A stretch of DNA of 64,000 nucleotides from Rhodoferax antarcticus ANT.BR (GCF_001938565.1 NZ_MSYM01000011.1:186001-250000); one strand, 5' to 3'. Shown: positions 42,853 through 51,294, counted from the stretch's first letter. Numbers and translations are program-made. Notes: generated from the sequence alone by a model not told the origin.

Positions 42853-45012
42853 TTACAAACCAGCAATCGCCGCCCGAACCTCACTCACCGAGAGGATTTC
42901 AGACAACACCACCGGCGCCTTGCCAGCCTGGTAAAACACATACACAGGCACGCCGTTGCGCCCGAGTTGTGCCAGCGCAGCGGTGATGGCTGGGTCGCGG
43001 CGCGTCCAGTCAGCGCGCAGCAGGATGGTTTTTTTCGCATCGAAGTCCGCCAGAACGCCTGAGTCCGCCAGGGCGGTCCGCTTGTTGTACTGGCAAGTCA
43101 CGCACCAGGCGGCGGTGAAATCGACAAACACCGGCGAGCCGGCAGCCACCAGTTCGTCCACCTTGCCCGGCGCCCAGGCCTGCCAGCGCGCGCTGCTGGC
43201 GACCCCACCCGCAGGCTCGGAGAATGTAACGATGTTTTTGCCTGTAGCCCATGTCATGCTTGCGAAAGCAGCTATACAAATTGCAGCAATCGGCAACCGA
43301 CTCTTGCCCCGCAGGGTGAATGCCCAGATGACCATCGCCACGCCCACCAGCAGCGCTAGCAGGGCACTGGCACCGTCGATGCCGGTTTGCTGGCCCAGCA
43401 CCCACACCAGCCAGACCACCGTGGCAAACATCGGAAACGCCATGGCGCGGCGGAAGCTGTCCATCCATGCGCCAGGGCGCGGCAGCAGACGCGCCAGCGC
43501 TGGCGACCAACTGGCCGCCAGATACGGCAGCGCCATGCCGACGCCAAGCGTGGCAAAGATCGCCAGCGCCTGCAGAGCGGGCAAACTCAGCGCCAGCCCG
43601 AGCGATGCGCCCATGAACGGCGCGGTGCAGGGCGAGGCAATCACCACCGCCAGAATGCCCGATAAAAAAGCGTTGACCGACGGGTTTTTGGCCTCCAGCG
43701 TGGCCAGACCAGAGGGCACAAACTGGCCAATTTCAAAAAGCCCGGCCAGGTTCAGTCCGATCACCGTGAACAGCACCGCCAACGCGGCCACCACCACCGG
43801 CGACTGCAGCTGAAAGCCCCAGCCCAACTGCTGCCCAGCGCTACGCAAAGCCAGCATTAGTGCACCCAGCGCCAGAAACGACAGCACCACGCCGGCGCTG
43901 TAAGCCAAGCCGCTGACACGGTGGCCGCGGCGGTCATCCGCGTGGCGGGTGAAGCTCACCACTTTGATGGCCAGCACCGGGAACACGCACGGCATCAGGT
44001 TCAGGATCATGCCGCCCAGCAGCGCGCCGGCCAGCGCCAGCCAGAAGCTGGTGGGCAGTGCGCCGCTGGCTGCAGCAGAGCTGACGGTGAAAGTTGATGG
44101 GCCGTCTGACGCTGGCGCTGGCTCACCGGGCGCCGGTGTGGCTGGCCAGCTACCGCTGATTTGGGCGGTGGTGGCAAATCCGCTCAGTTGGCCGTCCACC
44201 TCGCTGGTGATCACCATCGGCAGTTCGGTCGGGCTGGCGCTGCGGTGGATAGCCATGGGCACGCTGGCGGTCCAGGTGGCGCCGTTCCAGGCTTGCGACC
44301 AGGGCGCGCCGGGCTCAATCACTTCCGGGGTTTCCGGGAAAAACTCCAGCGTCTTGCCGTGCAGGGCGGTGGGCAGGCCATTGACCGAGACTTTGAGCTG
44401 TGACCCTTCCAGGGTGATGCTGCTGCTGCCCTTGAGCGCCTGCGGCTGCGCTGCAAAGGCGGCCTGAAACACGTTGCCTTGAAGCGCGGTAGAGCTCTTG
44501 ACCGGCAGGCGCAGCACAAATTCGCCGTCCTGCGGCACACATTCCTCCTTGCACACCAGCCAGCTGGCTTGCAGCTTGACTTCTAGCTCGGGCGTCAGCA
44601 GCGAGGGTTTGAACTCGGGGGTGATGGTCAGCGGCACCGGCAGCAGCACGGTGTCGCCAAAGCCGTAGGTCACCAGGCTGCCGGTGGGCAGCTTGCGCGG
44701 CGTGGGCCAGGCCAGGTCGCCAGCGATCACGCCGGGGGGGAGCTTCCAGGTCAGCTGGGTGGGCTGGCCGGAGTCGCCCGAATTCTTCCAGTAGGTGTGC
44801 CAGTGCGGCTGGTGGGTAAGCTGCAGGCCGACCCAGACCGTTTTGCCGGGGTCGGCACCGTCGGGCGCGTAGGCCATCAGCTCGGCACGCACCTGTTCGG
44901 TGGTGACCAGGTTTGTGATGCTATTTTGGGCGTTAGCCCAGGTGGGTATTGCGCCAATAGCTACAAAAATAAAAGCAATCAGGCGGCTCAGAAAAAGGGG
45001 CAGTAAGCTCAT
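42853..45012 (-). CDS. DsbD/ScsB-like thiol:disulfide reductase
   Basis: Transfers reducing power from the cytoplasm to the periplasm. 719 residues: signal peptide (LIAFIFVAIGAIPTWANA), N-terminal periplasmic domain with the CKEEC cysteines (WLVCKEECVPQDG), membrane core with LNLMPCVFPVLAIKVVSFTR and VIASPCTAPFMGASLGLALS (the redox Cys pair), then a C-terminal thioredoxin domain with FTAAWCVTCQYNKRTAL. Architecture is that of ScsB/DsbD-family proteins. Both the signal peptide and the segment just before the thioredoxin domain (CIAAFASMTWATGKNI) coincide with mini-repeat variants. Confidence 0.9.
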   Translation of the reverse strand: MSLLPLFLSRLIAFIFVAIGAIPTWANAQNSITNLVTTEQVRAELMAYAPDGADPGKTVWVGLQLTHQPHWHTYWKNSGDSGQPTQLTWKLPPGVIAGDLAWPTPRKLPTGSLVTYGFGDTVLLPVPLTITPEFKPSLLTPELEVKLQASWLVCKEECVPQDGEFVLRLPVKSSTALQGNVFQAAFAAQPQALKGSSSITLEGSQLKVSVNGLPTALHGKTLEFFPETPEVIEPGAPWSQAWNGATWTASVPMAIHRSASPTELPMVITSEVDGQLSGFATTAQISGSWPATPAPGEPAPASDGPSTFTVSSAAASGALPTSFWLALAGALLGGMILNLMPCVFPVLAIKVVSFTRHADDRRGHRVSGLAYSAGVVLSFLALGALMLALRSAGQQLGWGFQLQSPVVVAALAVLFTVIGLNLAGLFEIGQFVPSGLATLEAKNPSVNAFLSGILAVVIASPCTAPFMGASLGLALSLPALQALAIFATLGVGMALPYLAASWSPALARLLPRPGAWMDSFRRAMAFPMFATVVWLVWVLGQQTGIDGASALLALLVGVAMVIWAFTLRGKSRLPIAAICIAAFASMTWATGKNIVTFSEPAGGVASSARWQAWAPGKVDELVAAGSPVFVDFTAAWCVTCQYNKRTALADSGVLADFDAKKTILLRADWTRRDPAITAALAQLGRNGVPVYVFYQAGKAPVVLSEILSVSEVRAAIAGL
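43239..43278 (-). repeat. mini-repeat copy 12, inside dsbD
   Basis: On the coding strand TAGCTGCTTTCGCAAGCATG, then ACATGGGCTACAGGC. Read as (I)AAFASMTWATG, within the last membrane helix of the reductase. Confidence 0.65.
44928..44968 (-). repeat. mini-repeat copy 13, encodes the DsbD-like signal peptide
   Basis: On the coding strand TAGCTATTGGCGCAATACCC, then ACCTGGGCTAACGCC. Read as (V)AIGAIPTWANA, the hydrophobic core and cleavage site of the signal peptide. Confidence 0.65.
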
Positions 45013-45060
45013 GGCGGGTAGGACTCAGGCGCTGGCAAAGGGTTCCGTGGCGGCCAGCAC

Positions 45061-45510
45061 TCAGGCGGCGTAGGGGTTCTCAAACCCGAGTCGGGCCATG
45101 ATCTCGCTCTCGCGCAGTTCCATCACCTGCGCGTCTTCGTCCTCGTTATGGTCCCAGCCCTGGGCGTGCAGGGTGCCGTGCACCAGCAGGTGCGCGTAAT
45201 GCTCTTCCAGGGTTTTGTTTTGCTCTTTGGCTTCCTGCGCCACCACCGGCGCGCACAGCACCAGGTCGGCGGTGACGATGGGCTCTTGCGTGTAGTCAAA
45301 AGTCAGCACGTTGGTGGCATGGTCTTTGTGGCGGTAATCACGGTTCAAGGCCTGGCCTTCTTCGGCATCAACGATGCGCACGGTGATTTCGGCCTCACTC
45401 TGCAGCGCGTGACGAATCCACTTGGCGACCTTGTGGCGCGGCAATGCGGCGCGGTGCAGCGTCGCGTCAGGGAACTTGGCGAACTGCAGGGAGAGGGTAA
45501 GCTGGCTCAT
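45061..45510 (-). CDS. ybeY: endoribonuclease YbeY
   Basis: Single-strand RNase acting in 16S rRNA maturation and ribosome quality control. 149 residues with the zinc site LLVHGTLHAQGWDH (three His) and EEGQALNRDYRHKDHATNVL before it. Normal length. Follows phoH on the same strand, the standard ybeZ-ybeY order. Confidence 0.96.
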   Translation of the reverse strand: MSQLTLSLQFAKFPDATLHRAALPRHKVAKWIRHALQSEAEITVRIVDAEEGQALNRDYRHKDHATNVLTFDYTQEPIVTADLVLCAPVVAQEAKEQNKTLEEHYAHLLVHGTLHAQGWDHNEDEDAQVMELRESEIMARLGFENPYAA

Positions 45511-45536
45511 GTCGCTTGGTCGAAGTATATAAGAAA

Positions 45537-45576
45537 TTGGCCTCTAGCCCTTTATTTATAAGCGCTAGCAGCTATG
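45537..45576 (-). repeat. mini-repeat copy 14 (near-consensus)
   Basis: TTGGCCTCTAGCCCTTTATT, then TATAAGCGCTAGCAGCTATG. The best reverse-orientation copy. It lies between phoH and ybeY inside the operon. Confidence 0.9.
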
Positions 45577-45589
45577 AAGTTAGTAGCGT

Positions 45590-46648
45590 TTACTCCGTCA
45601 GCTTCTTGTGGCTGCGGGCTGCACGCAGGGCCTGCACCGGCGATTTGGGCGCGGCAGCGGCGCTGGCAAGAGGCGATGCCAGGGGTGGCAGCAACACGGC
45701 ATCGGCACGCGGGTGTGGGTTGTAGCGCCCAGGCGCGTCGTAGGCCTCCACAATGCGCGCGACCAGCGGGTGGCGCACCACGTCGATGCTGGTCAGGCGG
45801 CAGATGGCAATGCCGTCCACGCTGCGCAGCACCCGCTCGGCGTCAATCAGGCCGCTGAGCTGGGTGGCGGGCAGGTCGATCTGGCTCACATCGCCGGTCA
45901 CCACCGCTTTGGAGCCAAAGCCGATGCGCGTCAGAAACATTTTCATTTGCTCGGGCGTGGTGTTTTGCGCCTCGTCCAAAATCACAAATGCGGTGTTCAG
46001 CGTGCGCCCGCGCATGAAGGCCAGCGGCGCGATCTCGATGGTTTGCCGCTCAAAGGCTTTTTGCACCGCCTCAAACCCCATCAGGTCGTACAGCGCGTCG
46101 TACAGCGGGCGCAGATACGGGTCGATCTTTTGCGCCAGATCACCGGGCAGGTAGCCCAGGCGCTCGCCGGCTTCCACGGCGGGGCGGGTCAGCACAATAC
46201 GCTGCACCGTGCTGCGCTGCAGCGCGTCCACGGCCATGGCCACCGCCAGATACGTCTTGCCGGTGCCGGCCGGGCCAATGCCAAAGGTGATGTCATGGCT
46301 GGCAATGCAGTCCAGGTAGTTCGCCTGGTTAATGGAGCGCGGCTTCAGGTCGGCGCGGCGGGTTTTGAGCGCCGGGCCCTCTGCGCCGTTCACATCACCA
46401 TCGCCCGAGAGCATCAGCTGCACGGTGCGCGGCTCAATCGGGCGCGCCGCCATTTCGTACATCGCCTGCAGCATTTCCATGGCGCGCTGGGCGTGGACCT
46501 TGAGGCCATCCACCTTGAACTGCTCATGGCGGTGGGCGATCTTCACCTGTAAAGCGGTCTCAATGGTGCGCAAATGCGCGTCCATCGGCCCGCACAGGTG
46601 GCTCAGGCGGGTGTTGTTGGGGGGTGAAAACAGGTGACGAAGGATCAA
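45590..46648 (-). CDS. phoH: PhoH-like ATPase (YbeZ)
   Basis: 352 residues. RNA-linked ATPase partner of Ybe[21 protein letters not shown] (Walker A), [20 protein letters not shown] (Walker B), [20 protein letters not shown]. An N-terminal helical region precedes it, and a C-terminal Pro/Ala tail ends in KKLTE. The start is TTG at 46648 with AAGGA upstream, giving [20 protein letters not shown] as in relatives; an ATG 63 bp downstream is the alternative. The 5' leader overlaps a degenerate copy of the ruvA leader. Confidence 0.93.
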   Translation of the reverse strand: MILRHLFSPPNNTRLSHLCGPMDAHLRTIETALQVKIAHRHEQFKVDGLKVHAQRAMEMLQAMYEMAARPIEPRTVQLMLSGDGDVNGAEGPALKTRRADLKPRSINQANYLDCIASHDITFGIGPAGTGKTYLAVAMAVDALQRSTVQRIVLTRPAVEAGERLGYLPGDLAQKIDPYLRPLYDALYDLMGFEAVQKAFERQTIEIAPLAFMRGRTLNTAFVILDEAQNTTPEQMKMFLTRIGFGSKAVVTGDVSQIDLPATQLSGLIDAERVLRSVDGIAICRLTSIDVVRHPLVARIVEAYDAPGRYNPHPRADAVLLPPLASPLASAAAAPKSPVQALRAARSHKKLTE

Positions 46649-46649
46649 G

Positions 46650-46745
46650 TTGATAATTCCTTAAGAAGTCACCCATGATAGGCAAAAAATGCTTGGCAAT
46701 TTGGCGGGCAGGTTGGGTGCCAACAAGCTGACCCGGCTGATCTTT
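46650..46745 (+). repeat. decayed copy of the ruvA leader and 5' end
   Basis: GTTGATAATTC, about 16 bp, then GATAGGCAAAAAATG, the same blocks and spacing (within 1 bp) as at 48104-48147. The next codons read MLGNLAGRLG against [10 protein letters not shown] of RuvA. It forms a direct repeat bracketing the PAP2/relic segment. Confidence 0.6.
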
Positions 46746-46800
46746 GATTATTTTGATCCGCTCAGTGTGCGCTAAGTCTGAAATCGTATTTTCCAAATCA

Positions 46801-46956
46801 CGCAAATATCTGCTTGCAACCACGAATGAATCCGCCCTGAGCACACTCTCCGATCAGGCCTACGACGTGGTTTTGCTCGATCTTGGTCTGCCAAAGAAAG
46901 ACTGAATGGAAGTGCTGCACAGCATTCGCAGCAAAAACAATCCGGTGCCCGTGCTG
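46801..46956 (+). pseudogene. relic of a response-regulator receiver domain
   Basis: One frame reads ALSTLSDQAYDVVLLDLGLP, KKD, stop (TGA 46903-46905), then MEVLHSIRSKNNPVPVL: the phosphoacceptor-Asp stretch of an OmpR-family receiver with the usual Gly after KKD replaced by a stop. The frame is lost before the rest of the domain, and no DNA-binding domain remains. Confidence 0.7.
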
Positions 46957-47095
46957 CGTCGCAAGGGGCTACCGCCGGGCCTGTGCTGTCCAATGAAAAG
47001 ATGTCGCCGGACCCCGCCCGGCGCATTTTTGTCGCAATAAGCTCGGTAGCGCTGTCATTGTCAATGGTTCCAATAGCGCAAGAGATTGACCATAA

Positions 47096-47322
47096 ACGCT
47101 GGTGCGCAACCTGGTTGACAACGCGTTTCGCTACACGCCAGAGGCAGGCAAGGTCATGCGACGTTGCCTGCCAGCGATTCAGGCCCAGGTAGTGCCGAGG
47201 GTGAGCCCGAGCGCGTGTTTGACCCGTTTATCGAATTCTGGGCAGCGACACGGTTGGGTCAGGTTTGGGCCTGTCGATTGTCAAGACCCTGGCGCAGCGG
47301 TTGGGTGCTTCGGTGGGCCTTC
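47096..47322 (+). pseudogene. relic of a sensor-kinase ATPase domain
   Basis: TLVRNLVDNAFRYTPEAGKV (N box), then after a frame change SDSGPG and RVFDPF, then after another change GSDTVGSGLGLSIVKTLAQR (G2 box). At least two frameshifts and large internal deletions. Together with the receiver relic upstream it is the remnant of a regulator-kinase pair. Its end overlaps the PAP2 3' end by 42 bp on the other strand. Confidence 0.75.
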
Positions 47323-48027
47323 AATTCGTCGCGCAAGCAGCAGCCAGATGATGGCCCAGGCAGTGCCGAAGGCCCATCCGCCAAGCACATCGGTGGCCCA
47401 ATGAACACCGAGCGCCACCCGGCTCAGTCCCACCAGCATCGTCATCAGTGCGGCAGCGGTGACGATGTAGGCGCGTTGCGCCAGACGTGGACGAGTGCCT
47501 GCAATCAATGCACCAAGCGTCAGGTAAACCACCGCCGACATGCTGGCATGGCCACTTGGAAAGCTCAGGCTGGGCACCAGAAAGTCCGCATAGGCCAGGG
47601 CGGGCCGCAAACGCCCGAATGCCGCCTTGAAAAGGCTAACAAGAAGGGTTCCCGACAGTGCCGATGCCAGCACCAGAAGGGCGGTGGCCCGGGCTGCGGT
47701 CAGCACAAGGTAGCCTGCGGTTGCACCGATCACAAGTGTCAACACAACCGCGCTGCCCATGCCGCTCAAATCGCGCATGACATCAGCAAGCCCAGGATGA
47801 CCCACCCTGAGCGCCTGTGCCCAATGGAGCAAATACATGTCAAAAGACCGGGTTTCGCCCTCCATCACTTCGCTGCTAAGGGCGGCAAACACCAAGGCCA
47901 GCAATGCCGCCAAAAAGACCAGCAACAGCGGTTGGATCAGCGCGTTGTAGCCGTTGGGGTGCGGTGCCGACTGGTCAATCGTGTTGTGGTGCGGATCGCA
48001 GTCTGGTTGCGGGGGCGTCAGTTTCAT
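47281..48027 (-). CDS. PAP2-family membrane phosphatase
   Basis: 248 residues, about six hydrophobic segments. Phosphatase signature: KAAFGRLRP (KxxxxxxRP), FPSGHASMSA (PSGH) and SRVALGVHWATDVLGG (SRxxxxxHxxxD). Lipid-phosphate or undecaprenyl-PP substrates are typical of the family; not resolved here. The last ~14 residues (RIEGPPKHPTAAPGS) are encoded by the antisense of the kinase relic, so the original C-terminus may have been replaced. Confidence 0.88.
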   Translation of the reverse strand: MKLTPPQPDCDPHHNTIDQSAPHPNGYNALIQPLLLVFLAALLALVFAALSSEVMEGETRSFDMYLLHWAQALRVGHPGLADVMRDLSGMGSAVVLTLVIGATAGYLVLTAARATALLVLASALSGTLLVSLFKAAFGRLRPALAYADFLVPSLSFPSGHASMSAVVYLTLGALIAGTRPRLAQRAYIVTAAALMTMLVGLSRVALGVHWATDVLGGWAFGTAWAIIWLLLARRIEGPPKHPTAAPGS

Positions 48028-48144
48028 CGGCTGATGGTAGCGTCGCTGTTGACGATGCTGCCGGGTTGACTACCGATAAGCCAGCGTAAGTGGGCAGGTT
48101 GACGTTGATAATTCTCCAACTGTTCAATCCACGATAGGCAAAAA

Positions 48145-48717
48145 ATGATCGGCAAACTCACCGGCACGCTGGACCACAAAAACCCGCCCGAACTCATCAT
48201 CGACTGCCACGGCGTGGGCTACGAGGTGCTGGTGCCGATGAGCACCTTCTACAACCTGCCGGAATTGGGGGCCAGGGTGAGCCTGCTGACACACTTTGTG
48301 GTGCGGGAAGATGCGCAGATTTTGTACGGCTTTGCCACGGCGCCCGAGCGCGAGGCGTTTCGCCAGCTCATCAAGATCAGCGGTGTGGGGCCGCGCACAG
48401 CCTTGTCGGTGCTGTCGGGAATGAGCGTGTCGGAGCTGTCCCAGGCCATCACGCTGCAGGAGGCAGGGCGGCTGATCAAGGTACCCGGTATCGGCAAAAA
48501 AACTGCCGAGCGTTTGCTGCTGGAGCTGAAAGGCAAACTGGGGCCAGACATCGGTGTGGTGGCCAGCGTGGCCAGCGATGCGCAGGCCGACATCCTGCAG
48601 GCCCTGCTGGCGCTGGGTTACAACGACAAAGAAGCTGCCGCTGCCCTGAAGGCGCTACCCAAGGAGGTGGGCGTGAGCGATGGCATCAAGCTGGCTTTGA
48701 GAAGCCTGGCGAAGTAG
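48145..48717 (+). CDS. ruvA: Holliday junction DNA helicase subunit RuvA
   Basis: 190 residues, normal length. [20 protein letters not shown] (OB domain), [20 protein letters not shown] and [20 protein letters not shown] (helix-hairpin-helix pair), and the C-terminal [19 protein letters not shown] domain that contacts RuvB. ruvB is 2.7 kb downstream, not adjacent: a PEP-CTERM and a carbonic anhydrase-like gene on the other strand lie between. Confidence 0.96.
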   Translation: MIGKLTGTLDHKNPPELIIDCHGVGYEVLVPMSTFYNLPELGARVSLLTHFVVREDAQILYGFATAPEREAFRQLIKISGVGPRTALSVLSGMSVSELSQAITLQEAGRLIKVPGIGKKTAERLLLELKGKLGPDIGVVASVASDAQADILQALLALGYNDKEAAAALKALPKEVGVSDGIKLALRSLAK

Positions 48718-48837
48718 GCTGGCAAGCCGTCGTTGCAAACCGGGCAAATCGCTTTCAGGCGATCGGGCTCAACAGAGGCGGCGGAATTTTTGTTCAGCCA
48801 AGCCGTTGGCTTGACCGTACCGCCACCCCCGGACGCG

Positions 48838-49602
48838 TTATTGCGCGCTACCCTTGTTACGGCGTGTGGCGGCCAAGCCAGCCAAGGCCAAGCCCAGCAA
48901 TGCCAGCGAGCCGGGTTCTGGCACCTCTGACGGTGGGTCACCGGCGATCATGTCTTGGTATGTGTCGTTTTTAAACGTCATCACATACATGGGGTCCAGT
49001 GCATCCGTGGTGTCTATCGCTTTTTTGAATTTTTCCCACCAGGTGGTGGTGTCGCTATCTAGGTCCGTCGCCTGGAAGGCGCCGCCAGACAGATCCCAAT
49101 CTTTATGGGTTTCGTACAGACTCTCCCAAATACCGAGCTGAATCGCCGCGCCTAAGGACGCAGATTTTTTTGCATTATTTGGATAAAGACGTAGCCAAGC
49201 ATAGGGATCGTAGGCTTTGCCGGCGCTCAACTCGCTGTTCACCGCGCCCAGAAAATCAAGCGTGCGAGGCATTCCGCCTGCCAGATCGATGGTGTAGTTG
49301 ACAGTCTTTCCGGCTTCAATGTGTTGGTACACGTCATAGCAATACATGTAGAGGTCACTGAGTCCATCCACGAAAATCGAGGCGGGGACACCTGCAAAGC
49401 CAGTCACTGTCCCCTGAAAGCGACCCGCACTGACGCCCTGGAGATTTTTGCCTGGGTAGGTGATGCGCACGTTGTCATATCCTGATCCATTGAAGATAGG
49501 GTTATCGAACTTAACTTGCACAGTGGCAGCGCTAGCGACCGAAGCCGAAAAACCGCAGACGCCGGCAATGGCCAACATAGCAAAAAGTTTTCGAAACATC
49601 AT
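48838..49602 (-). CDS. PEP-CTERM sorting-domain exported protein
   Basis: 254 residues. Signal peptide MMFRKLFAMLAIAGVCGFSA, cleavage near ASAA. Central beta-rich domain of unknown fold (VRITYPGKNLQGVSAGRF, LYMYCYDVYQHIEAGKTVNY, AIQLGIWESLYETHKDWDLS). The C-terminus has the sorting signal VPEPGSLALLGLALAGLAA then TRRNKGSAQ: PEP, membrane helix, Arg cluster. Exosortase EpsH/XrtA would process it; none is in the window. A sigma-54 promoter lies upstream (49639). Confidence 0.88.
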   Translation of the reverse strand: MMFRKLFAMLAIAGVCGFSASVASAATVQVKFDNPIFNGSGYDNVRITYPGKNLQGVSAGRFQGTVTGFAGVPASIFVDGLSDLYMYCYDVYQHIEAGKTVNYTIDLAGGMPRTLDFLGAVNSELSAGKAYDPYAWLRLYPNNAKKSASLGAAIQLGIWESLYETHKDWDLSGGAFQATDLDSDTTTWWEKFKKAIDTTDALDPMYVMTFKNDTYQDMIAGDPPSEVPEPGSLALLGLALAGLAATRRNKGSAQ

Positions 49603-49638
49603 GATTTGGACTCCATAAACAGTTATGTTACAGAATGT

Positions 49639-49654
49639 AGCAATAACCGGGCCA
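49639..49654 (-). promoter_or_regulatory. sigma-54 promoter of the PEP-CTERM gene
   Basis: TGGCCCGGTTATTGCT on the minus strand, GG-N10-GC spacing, one change from the TGGCACG-N4-TTGCW consensus. About 25 nt of leader to the start codon region. Confidence 0.75.
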
Positions 49655-49716
49655 AAATTCTAAGTCATTGATATTAAAGAAGATTTTTTTATTTCAAAAT
49701 GTTGCGAGCCTGTTGC

Positions 49717-49733
49717 TGTAAAGTTTTTCGACA
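49717..49733. promoter_or_regulatory. candidate activator site for the sigma-54 promoter
   Basis: TGTAAAGTTTTTCGACA, an imperfect palindrome about 90-105 bp upstream of the predicted start of transcription. Position suits an enhancer-binding protein such as PrsR of PEP-CTERM systems. The rest of the 49603-49986 gap shows no gene. Confidence 0.45.
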
Positions 49734-49986
49734 CTCGATTGAGCGCCATCACGAGGATTCACCTTGAAATCCTGACGCAGCGCCTAGCGGTATCGCCACG
49801 GCGTGGCCCTCACTTGGCATTTCTACGAAGGCTTCAATAGAGGGTGGCCAGAAGTCTGGCAAGGAAATTTCGTTGAATTGGTAACACACCGGCGCTGTGA
49901 CAGCGCGCCGCGCTTGTGGCACCAGCGCCGGTGCAGCGAACCCGGTCGCGGCGCAGCGTTTCGGGTGCGGCTACCGATGGTGCCGC

Positions 49987-51294
49987 CTACTTCGCGTTCC
50001 TGATCGGGCGGTTGTTGACTGGTTGCACCGGGCGTGCATTGTTGGGGTAGAGCTGCTGAAACAGCCGCAATTGCGCCGCACTGATCTGGGCGGGTTCCTT
50101 GAGCACCATCCACAGCACATCTTCGGTGCACGGCGGCGTGGTCAGTGAGCCCAGAAACTGGTAGTAACGCTGGTCTTTGGGCAGCAAATCATTGATGTCG
50201 AGCAGGCCGGCAGGCATACGCACCTCGTCACCCACGTCCAGCGGCATATAGGTCCAGACCTTGTCAATCATCGCGTTGGTCTGGCCCGGATCAAGCAGCA
50301 CGGCCACCACGGCCAGCTGACCGTCGGCGTTTTTGTGCATAAGGTGCACCCCCATCGCGTAGCTGCGGGCGTTCACCTGTATCTCAGAGGGGCTGTGAAA
50401 TTGCAACTGCACCAGCGAGTAGGTGGTGCCGCGCACCGTTAGCGTGTTGTTGCCCTGCACATTCACCTGGATGCTGTGGCCGTCGTTGACCACCGTGCCG
50501 GTGGACGGCTGGTAGTTGAACAGCAGTGGCTCGGCTGGCCCTTGCAGGGTGTAAGAGTCTTCAATGTTGATCGGTGATTGGCGTTTACCCGAGGCGCAGG
50601 CATTGAACTCGGGCTTGAGCTGGCCCCAGGCTTGTGGCCCGGTGGCGCCCGAGTAGGACCAGTGGCCGCCTTCGTGGCTGCTGTTGGCGTTGGCGTGAGG
50701 CTGGGCATCAGGCTCGTATCCGGCCAGTGAGGCTGCTTTTGCCCGGATGTAGTTGCGGCTGGCCGGGGTGCTGACCAAAGGCTGGTGCACTGCGGCTTTC
50801 GGGTGCGCAGGCGCTGTTGCGTTCGTCCGCGCAGGCGTTGCGCGGGGGCGGGCCACTACCGCTGGTGTTACCGGTTCGGCCTGTTCTGCAGTCTTGGCCG
50901 TGGTTTTCGGCGGTGGGGTTGTTTTTGCCGCAGCTGCTGCTGGTTCGGGGTTGTCCGTGATGACCAGGGTGAGTTTTTTGCGGCCGGGCAGGCTCTCGCG
51001 CAGGGCCTTTTTGAGGTCGTTGCCCAGATCGATTTTTTCCGTGACTATTGCTTCTTCAGAGGACGCGGCCACCGGCTTTTTGGCAGCAGTCTTGCCGCTG
51101 CTGGCGCCCGGCTGGGCGGCGCGGTCAGCCGCGTCGGCAGGGGCTGCGGCGTGTGCCAGGCTCCAGGTGCTGCCGATGAGCAGGGCGCTCAGGCCCAAAA
51201 CCATGGCGCGGGTGCGCCAACCGGCAGCGGGCAGGGCGGTTGCCAGGGCTTTTGAGGCGGCGCTGGGGTGGGGTAAGGTGCAGTGTGTATTCAT
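49987..51294 (-). CDS. alpha-carbonic anhydrase-like protein with altered zinc ligand
   Basis: 435 residues from the ATG at 51294. Signal peptide/anchor (MVLGLSALLIGSTWSLAHAA), then a ~170-residue Ala/Pro/Lys-rich region with KIDLGNDLKKALRESLPGRK. The C-terminal ~230 residues are an alpha-carbonic anhydrase: GGHWSYSGATGPQAWGQLKP, ACASGKRQSPINIE, GVHLMHKNADGQLAVVAVLL, FLGSLTTPPCTEDVLWMVLK. In the zinc site, expected QFHFHxPSE, the sequence is QLQFHSPSE: the first His ligand is Gln (codon CAA), the second is kept, and the Glu before the third is Gly. Activity is doubtful. On the opposite strand between ruvA and ruvB. Confidence 0.88.
   Translation of the reverse strand: MNTHCTLPHPSAASKALATALPAAGWRTRAMVLGLSALLIGSTWSLAHAAAPADAADRAAQPGASSGKTAAKKPVAASSEEAIVTEKIDLGNDLKKALRESLPGRKKLTLVITDNPEPAAAAAKTTPPPKTTAKTAEQAEPVTPAVVARPRATPARTNATAPAHPKAAVHQPLVSTPASRNYIRAKAASLAGYEPDAQPHANANSSHEGGHWSYSGATGPQAWGQLKPEFNACASGKRQSPINIEDSYTLQGPAEPLLFNYQPSTGTVVNDGHSIQVNVQGNNTLTVRGTTYSLVQLQFHSPSEIQVNARSYAMGVHLMHKNADGQLAVVAVLLDPGQTNAMIDKVWTYMPLDVGDEVRMPAGLLDINDLLPKDQRYYQFLGSLTTPPCTEDVLWMVLKEPAQISAAQLRLFQQLYPNNARPVQPVNNRPIRNAK

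Noticed and set aside
49803-50003. 66-codon plus-strand frame upstream of the carbonic anhydrase stop
   Set aside because: Partly antisense to the carbonic anhydrase gene; Trp/Arg-rich with no motif.
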